A program made the position numbers and the translations under genes. Below are positions 30,439 through 41,183 of a stretch of DNA of 64,000 nt, one piece after another. The stretch covers positions 124,001 to 188,000 of the forward strand of contig VCMS01000048.1 of the NCBI GenBank assembly GCA_022539475.1, given 5' to 3'. A model generated the notes under the pieces. That model searched no databases, was not told the origin of the DNA, and worked only from the letters and a program-made list of their open reading frames with translations. The DNA is from Gracilaria domingensis. Taxonomy: Eukaryota > Rhodophyta > Florideophyceae > Gracilariales > Gracilariaceae. Each line of letters opens with the position of its first letter. The stretch's first letter is position 1.

Positions 30439-33400
30439 TCATTGCCCTTGAGCAGACACATCTTCATGGGTATCACCGAAATTGTAAAGGCGCTTCCCGA
30501 CAAGGTACTTATCATCTCGTATTGAATCATGTAAATCTCGGAGCACTGACAGCGAGTACCGGAATACTTCAAATGAACAATAAAAGCAAGCCACGACCAG
30601 GTAGGCGTATCGGTAAACTTGATCGGAGACCCATTGCGCGACCCCCAACATTGGGAGAACTCCTCGGGAAATGGAATACGGTACGCAGAGGGCTGTCAAA
30701 GACCACGCCAACACCGGTAGTACCACTTCTTTCATGGTGCGAGAAAAGTTGACGTCTATACCAGCTAGGTCCCCTTCTTTAGCTCTCAGCACCCTTTCTC
30801 TCCATTTCGCCCCAAGACCACCAGTTGCGGCAATGCAAGACCACACTTTGAGCAGCAGCAGTCCCAAAGCCCAGTCCTGATGAAGACAAAAGAATGGAGT
30901 CTCGTTGTGTGACACGCGTATTGGAACAAATATCAATTCGAACAAAAGCCCAGTCATCAAAGGTATTACTCCTAACCATATTGATATTATCACGGTACCT
31001 TTCGCGACGAGTATGAGGTACGGCATGCTCATGGAGATCATTGTCATAGTATCCAGAGTTTTGAAGTATCGCGCCAATTTGCACATCCCGTTGATAGTGC
31101 CTAAGAGAACATTCAGACCAAGAAGGAATGGGTGAAGATCATGTCGAACAGCAAGACCAACGACACTCATCAGTCGTCGTCCGAGGATTGTTGGCACCGC
31201 AACCAACGAACTTTCAACCAGAACCAGAGTAGCCCATGCTGCTACTATCATAAGCGCAGCACGCAGAGCGATGAGTTTTCGTTGCTCCTCATGCTCTTCG
31301 AAGAATTCGTCGTCCACATGAGTTCCATGCGCTGGACCAAATGCGTTAGGTGCAGCTTCAGGTTCTGGCAACCGATCCCTGGGAACATTGTCTGCGTTTA
31401 AGGCAGGTGCATTCTCGATCGCATTCTCCCCCTTCACGACAAGATCACGAATACCCAAGAAGGATGATACTCCTCGGATCCACCCCGATATAAGAAGCTG
31501 TAGAGACAGCTCTGGTCTGCCAAAGTATAGGAGACGAATAAGAGGACCGATGAGCAAATTCCCGAAAGGCACATCTATGAGTATATGCGAAAAGTCTTCT
31601 GATCGGAACGGAAACACATGAGGTAGCAGTTTCAAGCATAGTTGCCCGGGAACGTACACAAGAGCCATGATAAGCGGAACATAGATTAAGACACTCAGGC
31701 ACATTCTTCGAGCATGCCTTGATAAAGGCTTTTCCACAAGTTCACGAAATGGGTGAAATTCAGGGTCGTCGGGATTTCTCAAGAACCACAAGAGTTCCGG
31801 CCGAATGACTTCTCTCAAGAGAGATATGAACAACGAAATGTGTGCCATGTAAACTATCCCAAGCACCCAGTGACCACTGGTGCATGCCCATGGTGACTGA
31901 CGACAGTATGATAATCTGGACTGCGTTGTTCCGCCAAACAATTCCAGAGTGCAAATGTCAAGCCACCAACCACAACCAAGAGGAAACACACCAAACTCAA
32001 ACAGAATGAGCACAACAATCTTGATAAATGTAGCCACGTACCTCAACATTCGTGCAACTTGTCGCGTTATAGGAGAATCGAGTCTCGGATATCGATGTCT
32101 CAACAAGGAAATAGCGCCAATGTACGCGACGGATACCAACGCAATCATCCCATACCCAAGAAGTACAATCAAAAAGTTGTCAATGTAAGATACTAGGGGT
32201 TGATCTTGCTCAGTGGCGCTTTGTATCATTGTTTGATTCACCAGTGACTGAGAGTCCCCATTCAATAAAGACCCTGTGTTCAGTGCTTGAGAAGTTTCCT
32301 GAATACCTGAAGAAGTTGCCCCTTCAGTATTGAAAGCTGTGGAGCCATTTCGGATAGTACCGATACCCGGCGTTGAAAAACTTGAGGATTGGCTCAGAAA
32401 CGGCACCAAAAAGTGTACAGAGAAACTTTGCGCAACATCATTGACACGAATTGGAAACGATTGGACGGCAAAAAGACGAAGCGCAAGGCGTCCGATGAGA
32501 AGTGGAATAAGAGTGAAGATTCCAAGGAAGATAGCATTGGAAATAAGAACAGTTCCTGCATTATCAAACAAGTTTCGAATATGACCACGCAGTCCGACAA
32601 CTTCTTCAAGTGGGACTTCATCGGGGTCGAGTTCGAAGAGACCGAAGAAGGCTCCGCCGTCACCTCTACCATCCTGGTCTTCATCCTCTACTTCTTCGGG
32701 AGGGTCATCTTGAGGTCGCTGCATACGAGCCAGTTGAGCTGGATTTTCAATCCCATGTGCATGAAGTAGCACCTCTTCAAAATCTTCATCTTCTATGTAA
32801 TCGCTACTGCTCGCGTAAGCATCGCTCTCTCCAGCGGGGTAGCCTATCATATCGTGCTCGCCTGGGTCGGAATGTGAGCGCTCGTCGTCGTTGTCTAATT
32901 CGAGATCTGCGTCGGCGTCGTCAATATCGTTTGCGCTCATCAACAAAGAAATCATACGTATCGCGCACGAGGTCATCAACTTCATCAACTAGGTCTTCGT
33001 CGAGGTCGTGATCCACGTCCATAGAATCACTGTCTTGTAAATCAAGAACGCCATCGCGACCAACGCGGTTTCGAGGGGGGTGGCCGACTCCAACAGCTTC
33101 GTCAACTGGATCATCATCTATAGGCGGCCAGTCATTTTCATCGTCGGCATCATCATGATGAAGGAGGTCATGAGGTACATCGTCGTCGGCAAACATGTGG
33201 AAAGCATCGTCTTCATCTTCGTCAGCTTCTTGCGGCAAATGCCTGACATACTCGCGCAAGGAAGAGACACCGAGAAAAACAAACACAATTCCCGCTGACA
33301 GAAGAAAGCCGTAGAAGGCGTCGGTTACAATTCCAGCAGGACCCCGAGACGCTAGCAGAGCGGGTAATTGCGTGGGCGAATTTATGAACAAGGCGTACCA

Positions 33401-33745
33401 AGTCCAGCAAGTGCCAATGGGCAAGAAGAATAGCCAGACAGCAAAGACGAGAATTATTCGGGCGGCAGTCTTAATTGTCTTCTTGAGAAGAGCGAGAACG
33501 CCGGTTAGAAACTCACAAGTTGGCAAGGCAGACGGGGTATTTGGTTGATACAAGGGCTCAAAGCGGAAAGAATGATTGCACAATTCGCATCGCGTGGAGC
33601 CGGACTGAGCGAGCCAGTTGACAAGACAGTCCTCGTGGGTGTATTTGATAGAGCCGGAGCAGCGACAGGGATGTAACAACGGGCGACCAGGTTCATCCTC
33701 GCCGCGGCAAATGCGGCACTCTCGTTCTGCGTCAGCCTCCGCCAT
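30439..33745 (-). CDS. RING-CH membrane E3 ubiquitin ligase (Doa10/MARCH6/SUD1-like), with apparent +1 frame change
   Basis: ER-membrane ubiquitin ligase for protein quality control and sterol-enzyme turnover in yeast, animals and plants. ATG 33745; residues about 9-60 form a C4HC3 RING-CH finger (CRIC … CRCSGSIKYTHEDCLVNW … CELC). Two membrane segments, an acidic linker and then many more segments follow. The TEB4/Doa10-conserved block reads LLIGPLIRLLYFGRPELSLQLLISGWIRG (near 31500-31570). Total about 1090 residues, close to family size. The first frame stops at TGA after DERKRY (32921); the second is open from 32988 to 30439. Reading TAT TGA C with a one-base skip gives GAC GAC, keeping the acidic linker. 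No plausible intron fits. Either an assembly indel or a real +1 frameshift. Single gene, because RING and TEB4 parts are both needed. Confidence 0.82.
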
Positions 33746-34080
33746 TCGTTTGTCTGAGAAGAAAAGTCATTGACTGATCAGGTAGATGCGCAAGCGGGTG
33801 TTTGTCGGGACGGTGCACCGCGGGCAACGGGCGAGGCTGTGGGTTGCGAGGGGCGGCGAGAAATGTGACAGGCGACGAATGGCAGAGGGTGTGGGTTGGA
33901 AGGTGAAATGTATCCAGCGGTGGACGGGGTGTTGGGGGGGGGAGGTGATACACAACCGAACACGAACAGCGAATTGTTGCTTCGCCCTGTTTTTGGTGGA
34001 AAGCGAGGAAAAACGCACCGCCGCACAGGCGAAATTGCGCTGTCAACCGGGCGTGGACACGTTGCAGAACGGGCGGAGCA
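33746..34080. other. Intergenic, 335 bp
   Basis: Between the RING-CH gene and the downstream end of the fucosyltransferase-like gene; a G-run (33936-33943). No gene seen. Confidence 0.4.
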
Positions 34081-35439
34081 TTAATTTAATGAGCGAGCAC
34101 ATTGCTCAAATGAAAGCTGCTGGTGAACAGGTAGCGCGCCCATCCACGCGGCCAGGTCGGCGAAGCCGGACTTGAGGCTGATCAACGCCTCGCCGCCCGC
34201 GAGCAGCGCCAGGTCCATGAACGTGCTCACGAACACGTCGTAGTCCTGCCGCCGCTCGCTTTGCAGCTCTCGCACGTGCCGCACTTGGCACTCGGCGTGC
34301 ATCACTCGCGCGTCCATGTCGCATCCACGGCACTGCCGCAGCTCATCCTTCAGCAGGTATCTCATCTCGTCTGTATCCGTCGCTATGAAGAATCCTTTCA
34401 CGTCATTCCCAATACGCTTCGAGGCCGCCCTCGCGTGCAGCGCCAAGCATTTCGCCACCCCCCTCATACTCAGGCCATGAGCGCTGAAGTTGAAGCGCTG
34501 CGGTGAGTCGCTTTCTATGGCGCTTCCAAGCCTTGCGTGGATTGACACATAGCGCATTATCCCAGATGTTTCTCGTCCATTGCGGATGCAGAGCGTGCAC
34601 GGAAAGCACATATTTTCGCCACGTCGCACCTCATCTATGCTCCTTCTCAAGTGCTCCGATGTTCGAAACACACTCCCCAAGATCGTCGAGTACACATCTG
34701 CCGCACGTATGGTCTCTGTCAATGCCTGTATCGACCACAGCTGGAAAGATACGCTCAAATGAGGGTGTGTCTGCCACAGGTTGAGAAACATCTTCCACTC
34801 TGGAAATCGATTGACCACCATGAACACCGTGCTGATGTTACCTGCAATCACCCTCAAGTCGGAGAAGCTGGCCTCTCGAAGGAACACACTATCCCGCCTT
34901 CCATTAGCCTTTCGTCGAGAATGCGCAAACACAGATTCGTCATACGAGAAGTTGCTTCTGCCACCGTTCGCATCTAGCACGTGGCGCAGTGGAAATGGCT
35001 TTTCCCAATCAATTAACAAAACCCTTCTGGTCGCCACTGCTAGCAAGTAAGCCTGAACCACTCCTCGAAGCCGATCTCCCAAACCAGCCCACAGCTTGCC
35101 TTTGAAAACCAACGTGCGAATCACTGCATATTCGCTGGTGCTTATTTCTGCTTTCCGTCTCTCTTTTTTATGGAAGTCTAAGTAATCATTGATGAGTAAA
35201 CGATGCAGCATCAGAGTTTCATTTCGCAATGAGGTCAACTTCACAGGAATCGTTGCGTTCTCGAAACGTAGGCCATTTGTTCCTCGGGGTACGTTTTCAC
35301 TGTCGACACGATTGGAAGCAAAAAGAGAGTGGACCAGCAAGAACGCCCAGAGCAATGTTGCGTTCCTGAATGCCTTTGCGAAGCTGGTAAAACTCCTTTT
35401 ACCTGGATTTATCTCCTTTTTGTTTCTCAGGAGACGCAT
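34081..35439 (-). CDS. Type II membrane glycosyltransferase, fucosyltransferase-like (copy B)
   Basis: About 452 aa from ATG 35439; the frame upstream has only GTG. A signal anchor (NATLLWAFLLVHSLFAS) follows a basic N-terminus. The catalytic domain shares motif order with the 19471-20637 protein: GLGDRLRGVVQAYLLAVATRRVLLIDW, YVSIHARLGS, FFIATDTD, then DVFVSTFMDLALLAGGEALISLKSGFADLAAW. The G-x-G-D-R motif with IHARLG resembles GT-B fucosyltransferases, so GDP-sugar use is likely but unproven. Extra Cys-rich loops (CFPCTLC, CRGCD) are absent from copy A and may form disulfides in the Golgi lumen. Neighbours on the same side are an FkbM methyltransferase and a GT90 enzyme. Confidence 0.72.
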   Translation of the reverse strand: MRLLRNKKEINPGKRSFTSFAKAFRNATLLWAFLLVHSLFASNRVDSENVPRGTNGLRFENATIPVKLTSLRNETLMLHRLLINDYLDFHKKERRKAEISTSEYAVIRTLVFKGKLWAGLGDRLRGVVQAYLLAVATRRVLLIDWEKPFPLRHVLDANGGRSNFSYDESVFAHSRRKANGRRDSVFLREASFSDLRVIAGNISTVFMVVNRFPEWKMFLNLWQTHPHLSVSFQLWSIQALTETIRAADVYSTILGSVFRTSEHLRRSIDEVRRGENMCFPCTLCIRNGRETSGIMRYVSIHARLGSAIESDSPQRFNFSAHGLSMRGVAKCLALHARAASKRIGNDVKGFFIATDTDEMRYLLKDELRQCRGCDMDARVMHAECQVRHVRELQSERRQDYDVFVSTFMDLALLAGGEALISLKSGFADLAAWMGALPVHQQLSFEQCARSLN

Positions 35440-36480
35440 ATTCCTCTCCTTAGCAAAACAAGAGACCTGCAAGAGTAAAGGTCCTCGCAACACGTTCTAC
35501 AAAGATATTAATTTTGGGCACCGATCATTACATTCATTGTAATAGGGAGTGCTCTGTACAGCCATCTGCTCGCTACTGGTACAGATCGCTGTCCCTAATG
35601 GCAATATACGTGTACTTTGGGCATCGTAGTTCCGACGATGCTGTCGACGAAGTGATGCTCATTCATCCTAGAGAGTGCTCGTTTGTGTCCCTTCACTTCT
35701 CATGGTTCGACCGGGTGTTCTCTAGAAGACTCAAGCGTTACTGTTTCATGATGGAACGAAGTCTGTGCAGCTTGAGGAGAAAGGACAGAAAAGCCATTAG
35801 ATTTCAGTTAAGGATGTGGAACAACGGATCAGCAATTGACGGAAAGCGTTCATCTCGAGCACGCCTTGTGATTTAAAAAGCATGGCTGTCTGACATTTCA
35901 TCGCTTTAGAATACTGCAATGTATGCCATGAGTGAAGTGCGCGCAGTGGGAAGCTATAGAACTGTATCCTTTAAAGTTTGTGCGAAAGTCCCTGCCTGTC
36001 CACTGAACTCTATCGCTACTCTAAGAGGTCGTCCGCGCTGTATGGAGAGCTCTCCTCACGGTGTGATCATTTGTAAGTGGAAACGATGCACACTGGAAGC
36101 GGAGGGCTTGCCTCTCATCTTTCCCAATTCGCAATATAGCATGTGCGTGAGCAAAAATCCAGTCTGTGAGGGTGAATAGTTTCCTGTATGCCTCATCGAG
36201 ATCCTCCGGCCTCGCATACAAACGATTCCCTTTGGCTTGCGCCTAATGACACAAATATGTGACTAAACACACGAATATAGGACATGAAAACATGAACTGC
36301 TTCATACTCGTGGGAACCAGACACATGTCAGAGGAATTGATAAGAGAACTAGTTCGGCATCTGCAGTGGGTGGCCCCCAAACGGAACGCATGGACCCTCC
36401 TCCTTCTGAGACTTGATCAAAGTTTTAAGCGTGTTTGAACAAACCTTCTTGCTGTGTCGTCTTCCAGGTGGCCTCAACAG
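35440..36480. other. Intergenic, 1 kb
   Basis: No gene recognised; small frames on both strands (for example 35514-35876 and 35919-36179, plus) have no family resemblance. Confidence 0.4.
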
Positions 36481-37548
36481 TTACCTCGTTTTGTAGTAGA
36501 AGATATCGCGACAACCACCTGGCGGATACTGTTCATAACTCAGTGGTGACCCCTTCACCACAAACCGTTCATCTTCCACGTCAATATCCGGTCTGCAGTA
36601 CGCCTTGTACCCGAGTTCTACAACCATAAGCTGATAAATGTCCTTCGGGTTCACCCCGGACATGTGCATCAACTTAGGATCACTCTCGGCCATAATGACC
36701 AGCTCTCCAGGTTCTGCTTTTTCCATGTATTCTCTCAATCCTCGCAGCACGAACAGCTCGTGACCTTGTGTGTCGATTTTGATCAGATCGGGGTTGAAGC
36801 CGCCCTCGCGTAACAATTTGTCACCAGTAAGAAGGGTCACCGACTCTCCACGATCCTTTCCGCCAACGTTTGCTGTGGCGGCAGATTCGCTCAAAGCAGC
36901 ATTATCTTCACGGCCTTGAGGAACAAATATCTCCATGGTACCTTCTCTATCACTGAGAGCGGCTTTGAGGAGTAAGAAGCCCGCATGTCCTAACCAACCG
37001 TTTAAGTTTGCAGTCATACACAGGTGGTCTACATTAAAAGTTACTGGTTCGATTGCGATTACTGTGTGAGTCTGTGCCATCGCAAGGATAGGAAATGTTA
37101 CCTTTCCCATGTTTGCCCCCACGTCCAAGATTGTGGCCGACCTTTTCAGCTTGCTCATCATTCTCACAGCCTCATGAGTTCGGATGGCCACAACGTCGTG
37201 CTCAAAGTATTTGTCTCCAGTCCATGCTGAATATGTGACATTCACTCCTCGCACGCGAGCGTCATATGATCTTCCCAGACCGTATGATGGGTCTGGCCGG
37301 CATGTGCGGACAACAGATTTCGAATAGCTGCTGACTTTTCCTCCACTATGTCTTGATAGTATATCATTGTCAGAAGTGTGAGCAATCAATACGAGGACGC
37401 AAGAGATGATCACTAAGATGGCAATCACTCGCGCATTGCGTCGAGTACCAAGTAACGCTGTTGTCGAAAGTTTTGAAAGAGACTTCAGGATGCTTTCATT
37501 AACCCTGCGTGATGTTCCACGCTTTTCTTCGTACTTCACCGTCTTCAT
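36481..37548 (-). CDS. FkbM-type SAM-dependent methyltransferase, membrane anchored
   Basis: 355 aa, ATG 37548. One transmembrane anchor (about 43-62, VIAILVIISCVLVLIA) follows a basic tail, so the catalytic domain is probably lumenal. FkbM-fold motifs: SAM loop ILDVGANMGKVTFP, acidic strand-2 end VIAIEP, and the family signature LIKIDTQGHELFVLRG. The C-terminus (YKAYCRPDIDVEDE … GGCRDIFYYKTR) also fits. FkbM enzymes O-methylate sugars or small molecules. In an algal secretory setting, O-methylation of cell-wall or exopolysaccharide sugars is a reasonable inference, supported by two flanking glycosyltransferase genes. The divergent neighbour GT90 starts 595 bp away. Confidence 0.83.
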   Translation of the reverse strand: MKTVKYEEKRGTSRRVNESILKSLSKLSTTALLGTRRNARVIAILVIISCVLVLIAHTSDNDILSRHSGGKVSSYSKSVVRTCRPDPSYGLGRSYDARVRGVNVTYSAWTGDKYFEHDVVAIRTHEAVRMMSKLKRSATILDVGANMGKVTFPILAMAQTHTVIAIEPVTFNVDHLCMTANLNGWLGHAGFLLLKAALSDREGTMEIFVPQGREDNAALSESAATANVGGKDRGESVTLLTGDKLLREGGFNPDLIKIDTQGHELFVLRGLREYMEKAEPGELVIMAESDPKLMHMSGVNPKDIYQLMVVELGYKAYCRPDIDVEDERFVVKGSPLSYEQYPPGGCRDIFYYKTR

Positions 37549-38143
37549 TCTTCACTTTCCAATATCACCGGGCGGAAACTGTCAAGAATAACTTTGTTGG
37601 GAATGGCCTATGTTTTGTACACTTGCTGTTGCAGATCCCGCGCTACGATGCTTCGCACCCGATTTCCCAGATGCCTCTCCCCAGACGGACTCGGCAACTG
37701 CAACATAGCTGACCGATCAGCTCCAATACTCTGCAACTAGTAGAATGGAGTTCCATAGCGATCTCTACTGAGCGGGCCTATAACGGCGTTCTTGATGAGA
37801 AGTGCAGCTATTATGGCCCATGAAACAGTATCTATTAGTGCAATTGTAGGTTTGACTGAATAATGTTTTGCAATGGCATGCATTTTCCCAATGACAATCA
37901 TAGGAAGATGTCGGCGATGATTACTTCGCTAAAGCTTCTGGCTCTTCAATCGCAGTTAGACGGAAACAGCGGTAGTTTCTCAAGCATCATGAGTTTGGTA
38001 TCCTAGGCACCGCAAGAAAGCAGGCGTCGGTTCTTAGTGTAACTCGTTACCAATCTGCGTTTGGCATCAAGGGAGGAAAGGCGAATGAGATTGACTGGTC
38101 GATTGACGCAAAGTCGCCCAGCTCCATCTTATCGATAACGACA
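37549..38143. other. Divergent intergenic region, FkbM / GT90
   Basis: 595 bp shared upstream region of the minus-strand methyltransferase and plus-strand GT90 gene. No obvious TATA or known element; no other gene. Confidence 0.4.
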
Positions 38144-39832
38144 ATGGTTCATAGCTTCACAGTCGTAAAGAGGAGCCATGAGCGACCGCAAGGAATGTTC
38201 CTTGTGATATTGGTGATATCCTTTATTATTGTAACTAACATGTTCTTCTCCAGTTCTAGGCCAGAGACATCATTTCCTCCGCAAGTTAGCTACACCATTG
38301 ACCATATCTATCCTAGTTCGATAACCCCCGTGTATGAAATATTCAACACTTCGCGCTCACAGAATAGATCTCCCATGAAGTCACTCGATACGAAGGAAAG
38401 CTTTGCTCGAGCTGAGGCAACTTATCGTCCCAGAATACCGAAATCATTACCATTGTTATGTTCTGGTCCCCCACGGTATTCCAACAGTATTCTGGACTAT
38501 GGGGAAGCTCCAGTCACATCGACATCTGCAATTGAAACAGCTTTTGAAGACTTGGTTGCTCGATACCTGGCACCTTGGATTCCACTTTCTCTAGACCCCA
38601 AAGGCTCAGCGCTACTGCAAAGACCGATAACACAGAAGCTTTTGAACTCAATGGAGGTTCTCATTCGCGGGGGTGCATTTCGAGTACGTCTTGCCGGCGA
38701 CGGTAAAGTTAGGTATAGAGTTCTTGAACACTGGAGCCAAACATATCGTATAAGCCGCATGACGTGGACCCTAAATTTGTTACACGATGCTCTACAGGCT
38801 TATCCAGAGCTGGCGCAGATCAAGTGCGAATTCTACGTCAATGTTGCAGATTCTCCTCGCTCTACCGTCGACTCTATGTCGAGAGACATGGGCGGTATTC
38901 CAGTGTTTTCATTTCGCACTTCAACATCCTACCTGGATGTTCCAGTTCCAGACCCTGTAGAGTACGGGTCTAACGGAAACTACGTATGGAATACTGACGA
39001 GAAGTTGTCATATGAAGCTCGCATACCTAAACTTATGTTCCGAGGGAGCTCAAGTTCGCTCCAGGATTACCACGATCACAACTGGCTCTCAGTACCACGA
39101 ATCAGGTTGGCTGCACTCGCGAGGCAACATCCAGATCTTATCGATGCGGGGATCACAAAGTGGATGAAGTTAGGGAAAAACACGTCTGTTCATGAGGTGG
39201 AATCTTCTCTTGGGACCGGTCTGTCAGATGTTCTTAACTATGAAAACCAAGGAAAGTATCAGTTCATCATTGATGTTGACGGCGGTCTAGGGAGCAGTCG
39301 AAAACGTGGGATTTTGACAAGTGGATCAGTTCCATTCTTCCAAAACTCGAACTGGTACATGTGGTATGAGCCATTATTGAAACCGTTTTATCATTTCTTA
39401 CCTGTTGATACATACTTACAAGACCTTCTTGAACGGGTCAACGCCGCCAAGGCTGACCCACAAGGCGCGAAAAGGATCATTGACAGTGCAACTTGCTTTG
39501 GGGAGAGAGTGATTTCTAAGGAGGGAGCGATGCTGTATTGGAAGGTTTTACTTCAACGATATAGCCAGCTGCAATATGACCCTGCATCTGGTGATGACGA
39601 AGTTACACCGTCTATGTGTGCACTACGGCCAGCGACAGCGGATGGACCGATGGGATGTTCAGATGGGTGGTATGTGTTCAATGGTACAGTGCCGTTTGGA
39701 TGTAGATATACAGGCGCAAAGCGTCATCCATATCAGCTTGAGTGCTGGCGGAACATAGGGAGAGGAACAGAATTTAAGTTCACAAACGACGCAGTACACA
39801 GTCATTACAATGAGAGGGAGAACCAGAGATAG
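38144..39832 (+). CDS. GT90-family (CAP10-like) glycosyltransferase
   Basis: 562 aa, single exon, ATG 38144. Type II signal anchor at about 18-36 (MFLVILVISFIIVTNMFF), then a stem and a CAP10/GT90 domain. Conserved pieces: KLMFRGSSSS (sugar-nucleotide contact), LNYENQGKYQFIIDVDGGLGSSRKRGILTSGSVPFFQ (the hallmark KY…D..G…S.R…L.SGSV), then WYMWYEPLLKPFYHFLPVDTYLQDL. The family transfers xylose or glucose from UDP-sugars (fungal Cap10p, animal POGLUT). Here xylosylation of a surface polysaccharide or glycoprotein is possible. The C-terminus has a Cys-rich end (GCSDGWYVFNG, PFGCRY, LECWRN). It sits head-to-head with the FkbM methyltransferase. Confidence 0.83.
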   Translation: MVHSFTVVKRSHERPQGMFLVILVISFIIVTNMFFSSSRPETSFPPQVSYTIDHIYPSSITPVYEIFNTSRSQNRSPMKSLDTKESFARAEATYRPRIPKSLPLLCSGPPRYSNSILDYGEAPVTSTSAIETAFEDLVARYLAPWIPLSLDPKGSALLQRPITQKLLNSMEVLIRGGAFRVRLAGDGKVRYRVLEHWSQTYRISRMTWTLNLLHDALQAYPELAQIKCEFYVNVADSPRSTVDSMSRDMGGIPVFSFRTSTSYLDVPVPDPVEYGSNGNYVWNTDEKLSYEARIPKLMFRGSSSSLQDYHDHNWLSVPRIRLAALARQHPDLIDAGITKWMKLGKNTSVHEVESSLGTGLSDVLNYENQGKYQFIIDVDGGLGSSRKRGILTSGSVPFFQNSNWYMWYEPLLKPFYHFLPVDTYLQDLLERVNAAKADPQGAKRIIDSATCFGERVISKEGAMLYWKVLLQRYSQLQYDPASGDDEVTPSMCALRPATADGPMGCSDGWYVFNGTVPFGCRYTGAKRHPYQLECWRNIGRGTEFKFTNDAVHSHYNERENQR

Positions 39833-41183
39833 AATGCCTTGCATGCAGACATATCTCAACATGGCACAAACAGCGCCCCCTAAGATATGCTTAGTTACCC
39901 ACGAGCCCATGAAGAACTATATTGAATGACGTCTATCATCATGCTGCAATGTCAAAACCGCATTGAGGTGATACAATGATGGTAACTTTCACACAGACCA
40001 CGCTGTTATGAGATACAGCTATTATTCCACAGCTGAGCGATGACTATTCAAGACATGATCATCATCACTACGAGGATGGTGACGAACATAATGATGATGA
40101 TGGCTTGACGCATGATGATAATGCAGTGATATTGCGAGACAGATAAAGATGCTTACCTTAGTTGCGGAAGCGCTGTCGGGAAGAAACATGAGCGTCACAT
40201 AATCAATCCGGAACAGGGCCGTTCTCTCTGCTGCTTTCGATCAGCATACCGGGCCCCTTTGCGGACCGGGCTTTTAAACTCATTAAAGGGACCTCGCCTA
40301 ACCGCACACCGACAGTCATTAACTGAAGATCAGGATTCGTTAAGATTGTAACGACTTGTTAACAGCCTGAGGGCGAGCTCTCTAATCCCCCTGGCTGTCA
40401 ATCGCCACGGCTTACCGTCTGTGGCCAACGCGAAGACCGCGTCGTCACGTTCAAAATGCGAAATCGTGAAGGCTTCAAGCCTACCTTCAGTACCGTCGTA
40501 CCTGCAGAGATAGTCTGGTCGCCCTCTACCGCTCCCACATGGCTGGCGCCCTGTGATGATAAGGTTCCTTGTGACATGGTACAGTAAGATAGGACGCCTC
40601 TGTTACAAAGCCCCCTCCCTGGTTTGTAAGTACGAACGTTATCATCCCGCAGCGAGATCAGGCCTTCCACGGCGTAGTGGGAGAGCGCATAGTAGGCTGG
40701 AAAAGCTGCCCCTCTCAGGCCCTGTCTTAACAAGCGTCAGTGAGGGGCCCTCACGGACCAGATGATGCGGAAGCTCCAGTTTTATTCCAAGCCATTCCAC
40801 ATGAGCAGATATTTTATCAATGTCGTCTGTCCACTTGAGATGACAGTAGAGCAGAATTTCTTCGTAACCTTCGGCAGTCTTGAGTTTCTTGTTTCATATG
40901 CTTTATTCCACAGCGTTTCCACCAGCACAACGGGAGAAAGGTCGTTCTATACAACCCGTTACTAAGGCAGTCTCTTATTTGTCATCGCTTGTAACCGGCC
41001 GCCTAAAAGTGCGGTTGACTAGTGCCAACTTGCACAAGTCTATGCTGCAATGATATTTACGTAACTCTCTTTCTCGTATACATCGTCCTACACCTTAAAT
41101 GGAGAGCCATTAAGCTGGGAGCTCGGGCGCTATTTGCCCTTCCAACACCCTTCCCGTTGTCTTCGAGATCCTTTGGTTGAGAC
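39833..41183. other. Intergenic, 1.35 kb
   Basis: Between the GT90 and symporter genes. A repetitive ATGATGATG-rich stretch lies at about 40060-40130. A minus-strand frame (40398-40733, 111 codons) has no recognisable domain. Nothing else supported. Confidence 0.4.

Noticed and set aside
40398-40733. 111-codon minus-strand frame
   Set aside because: Some regular-looking sequence but no known domain; could not be supported.
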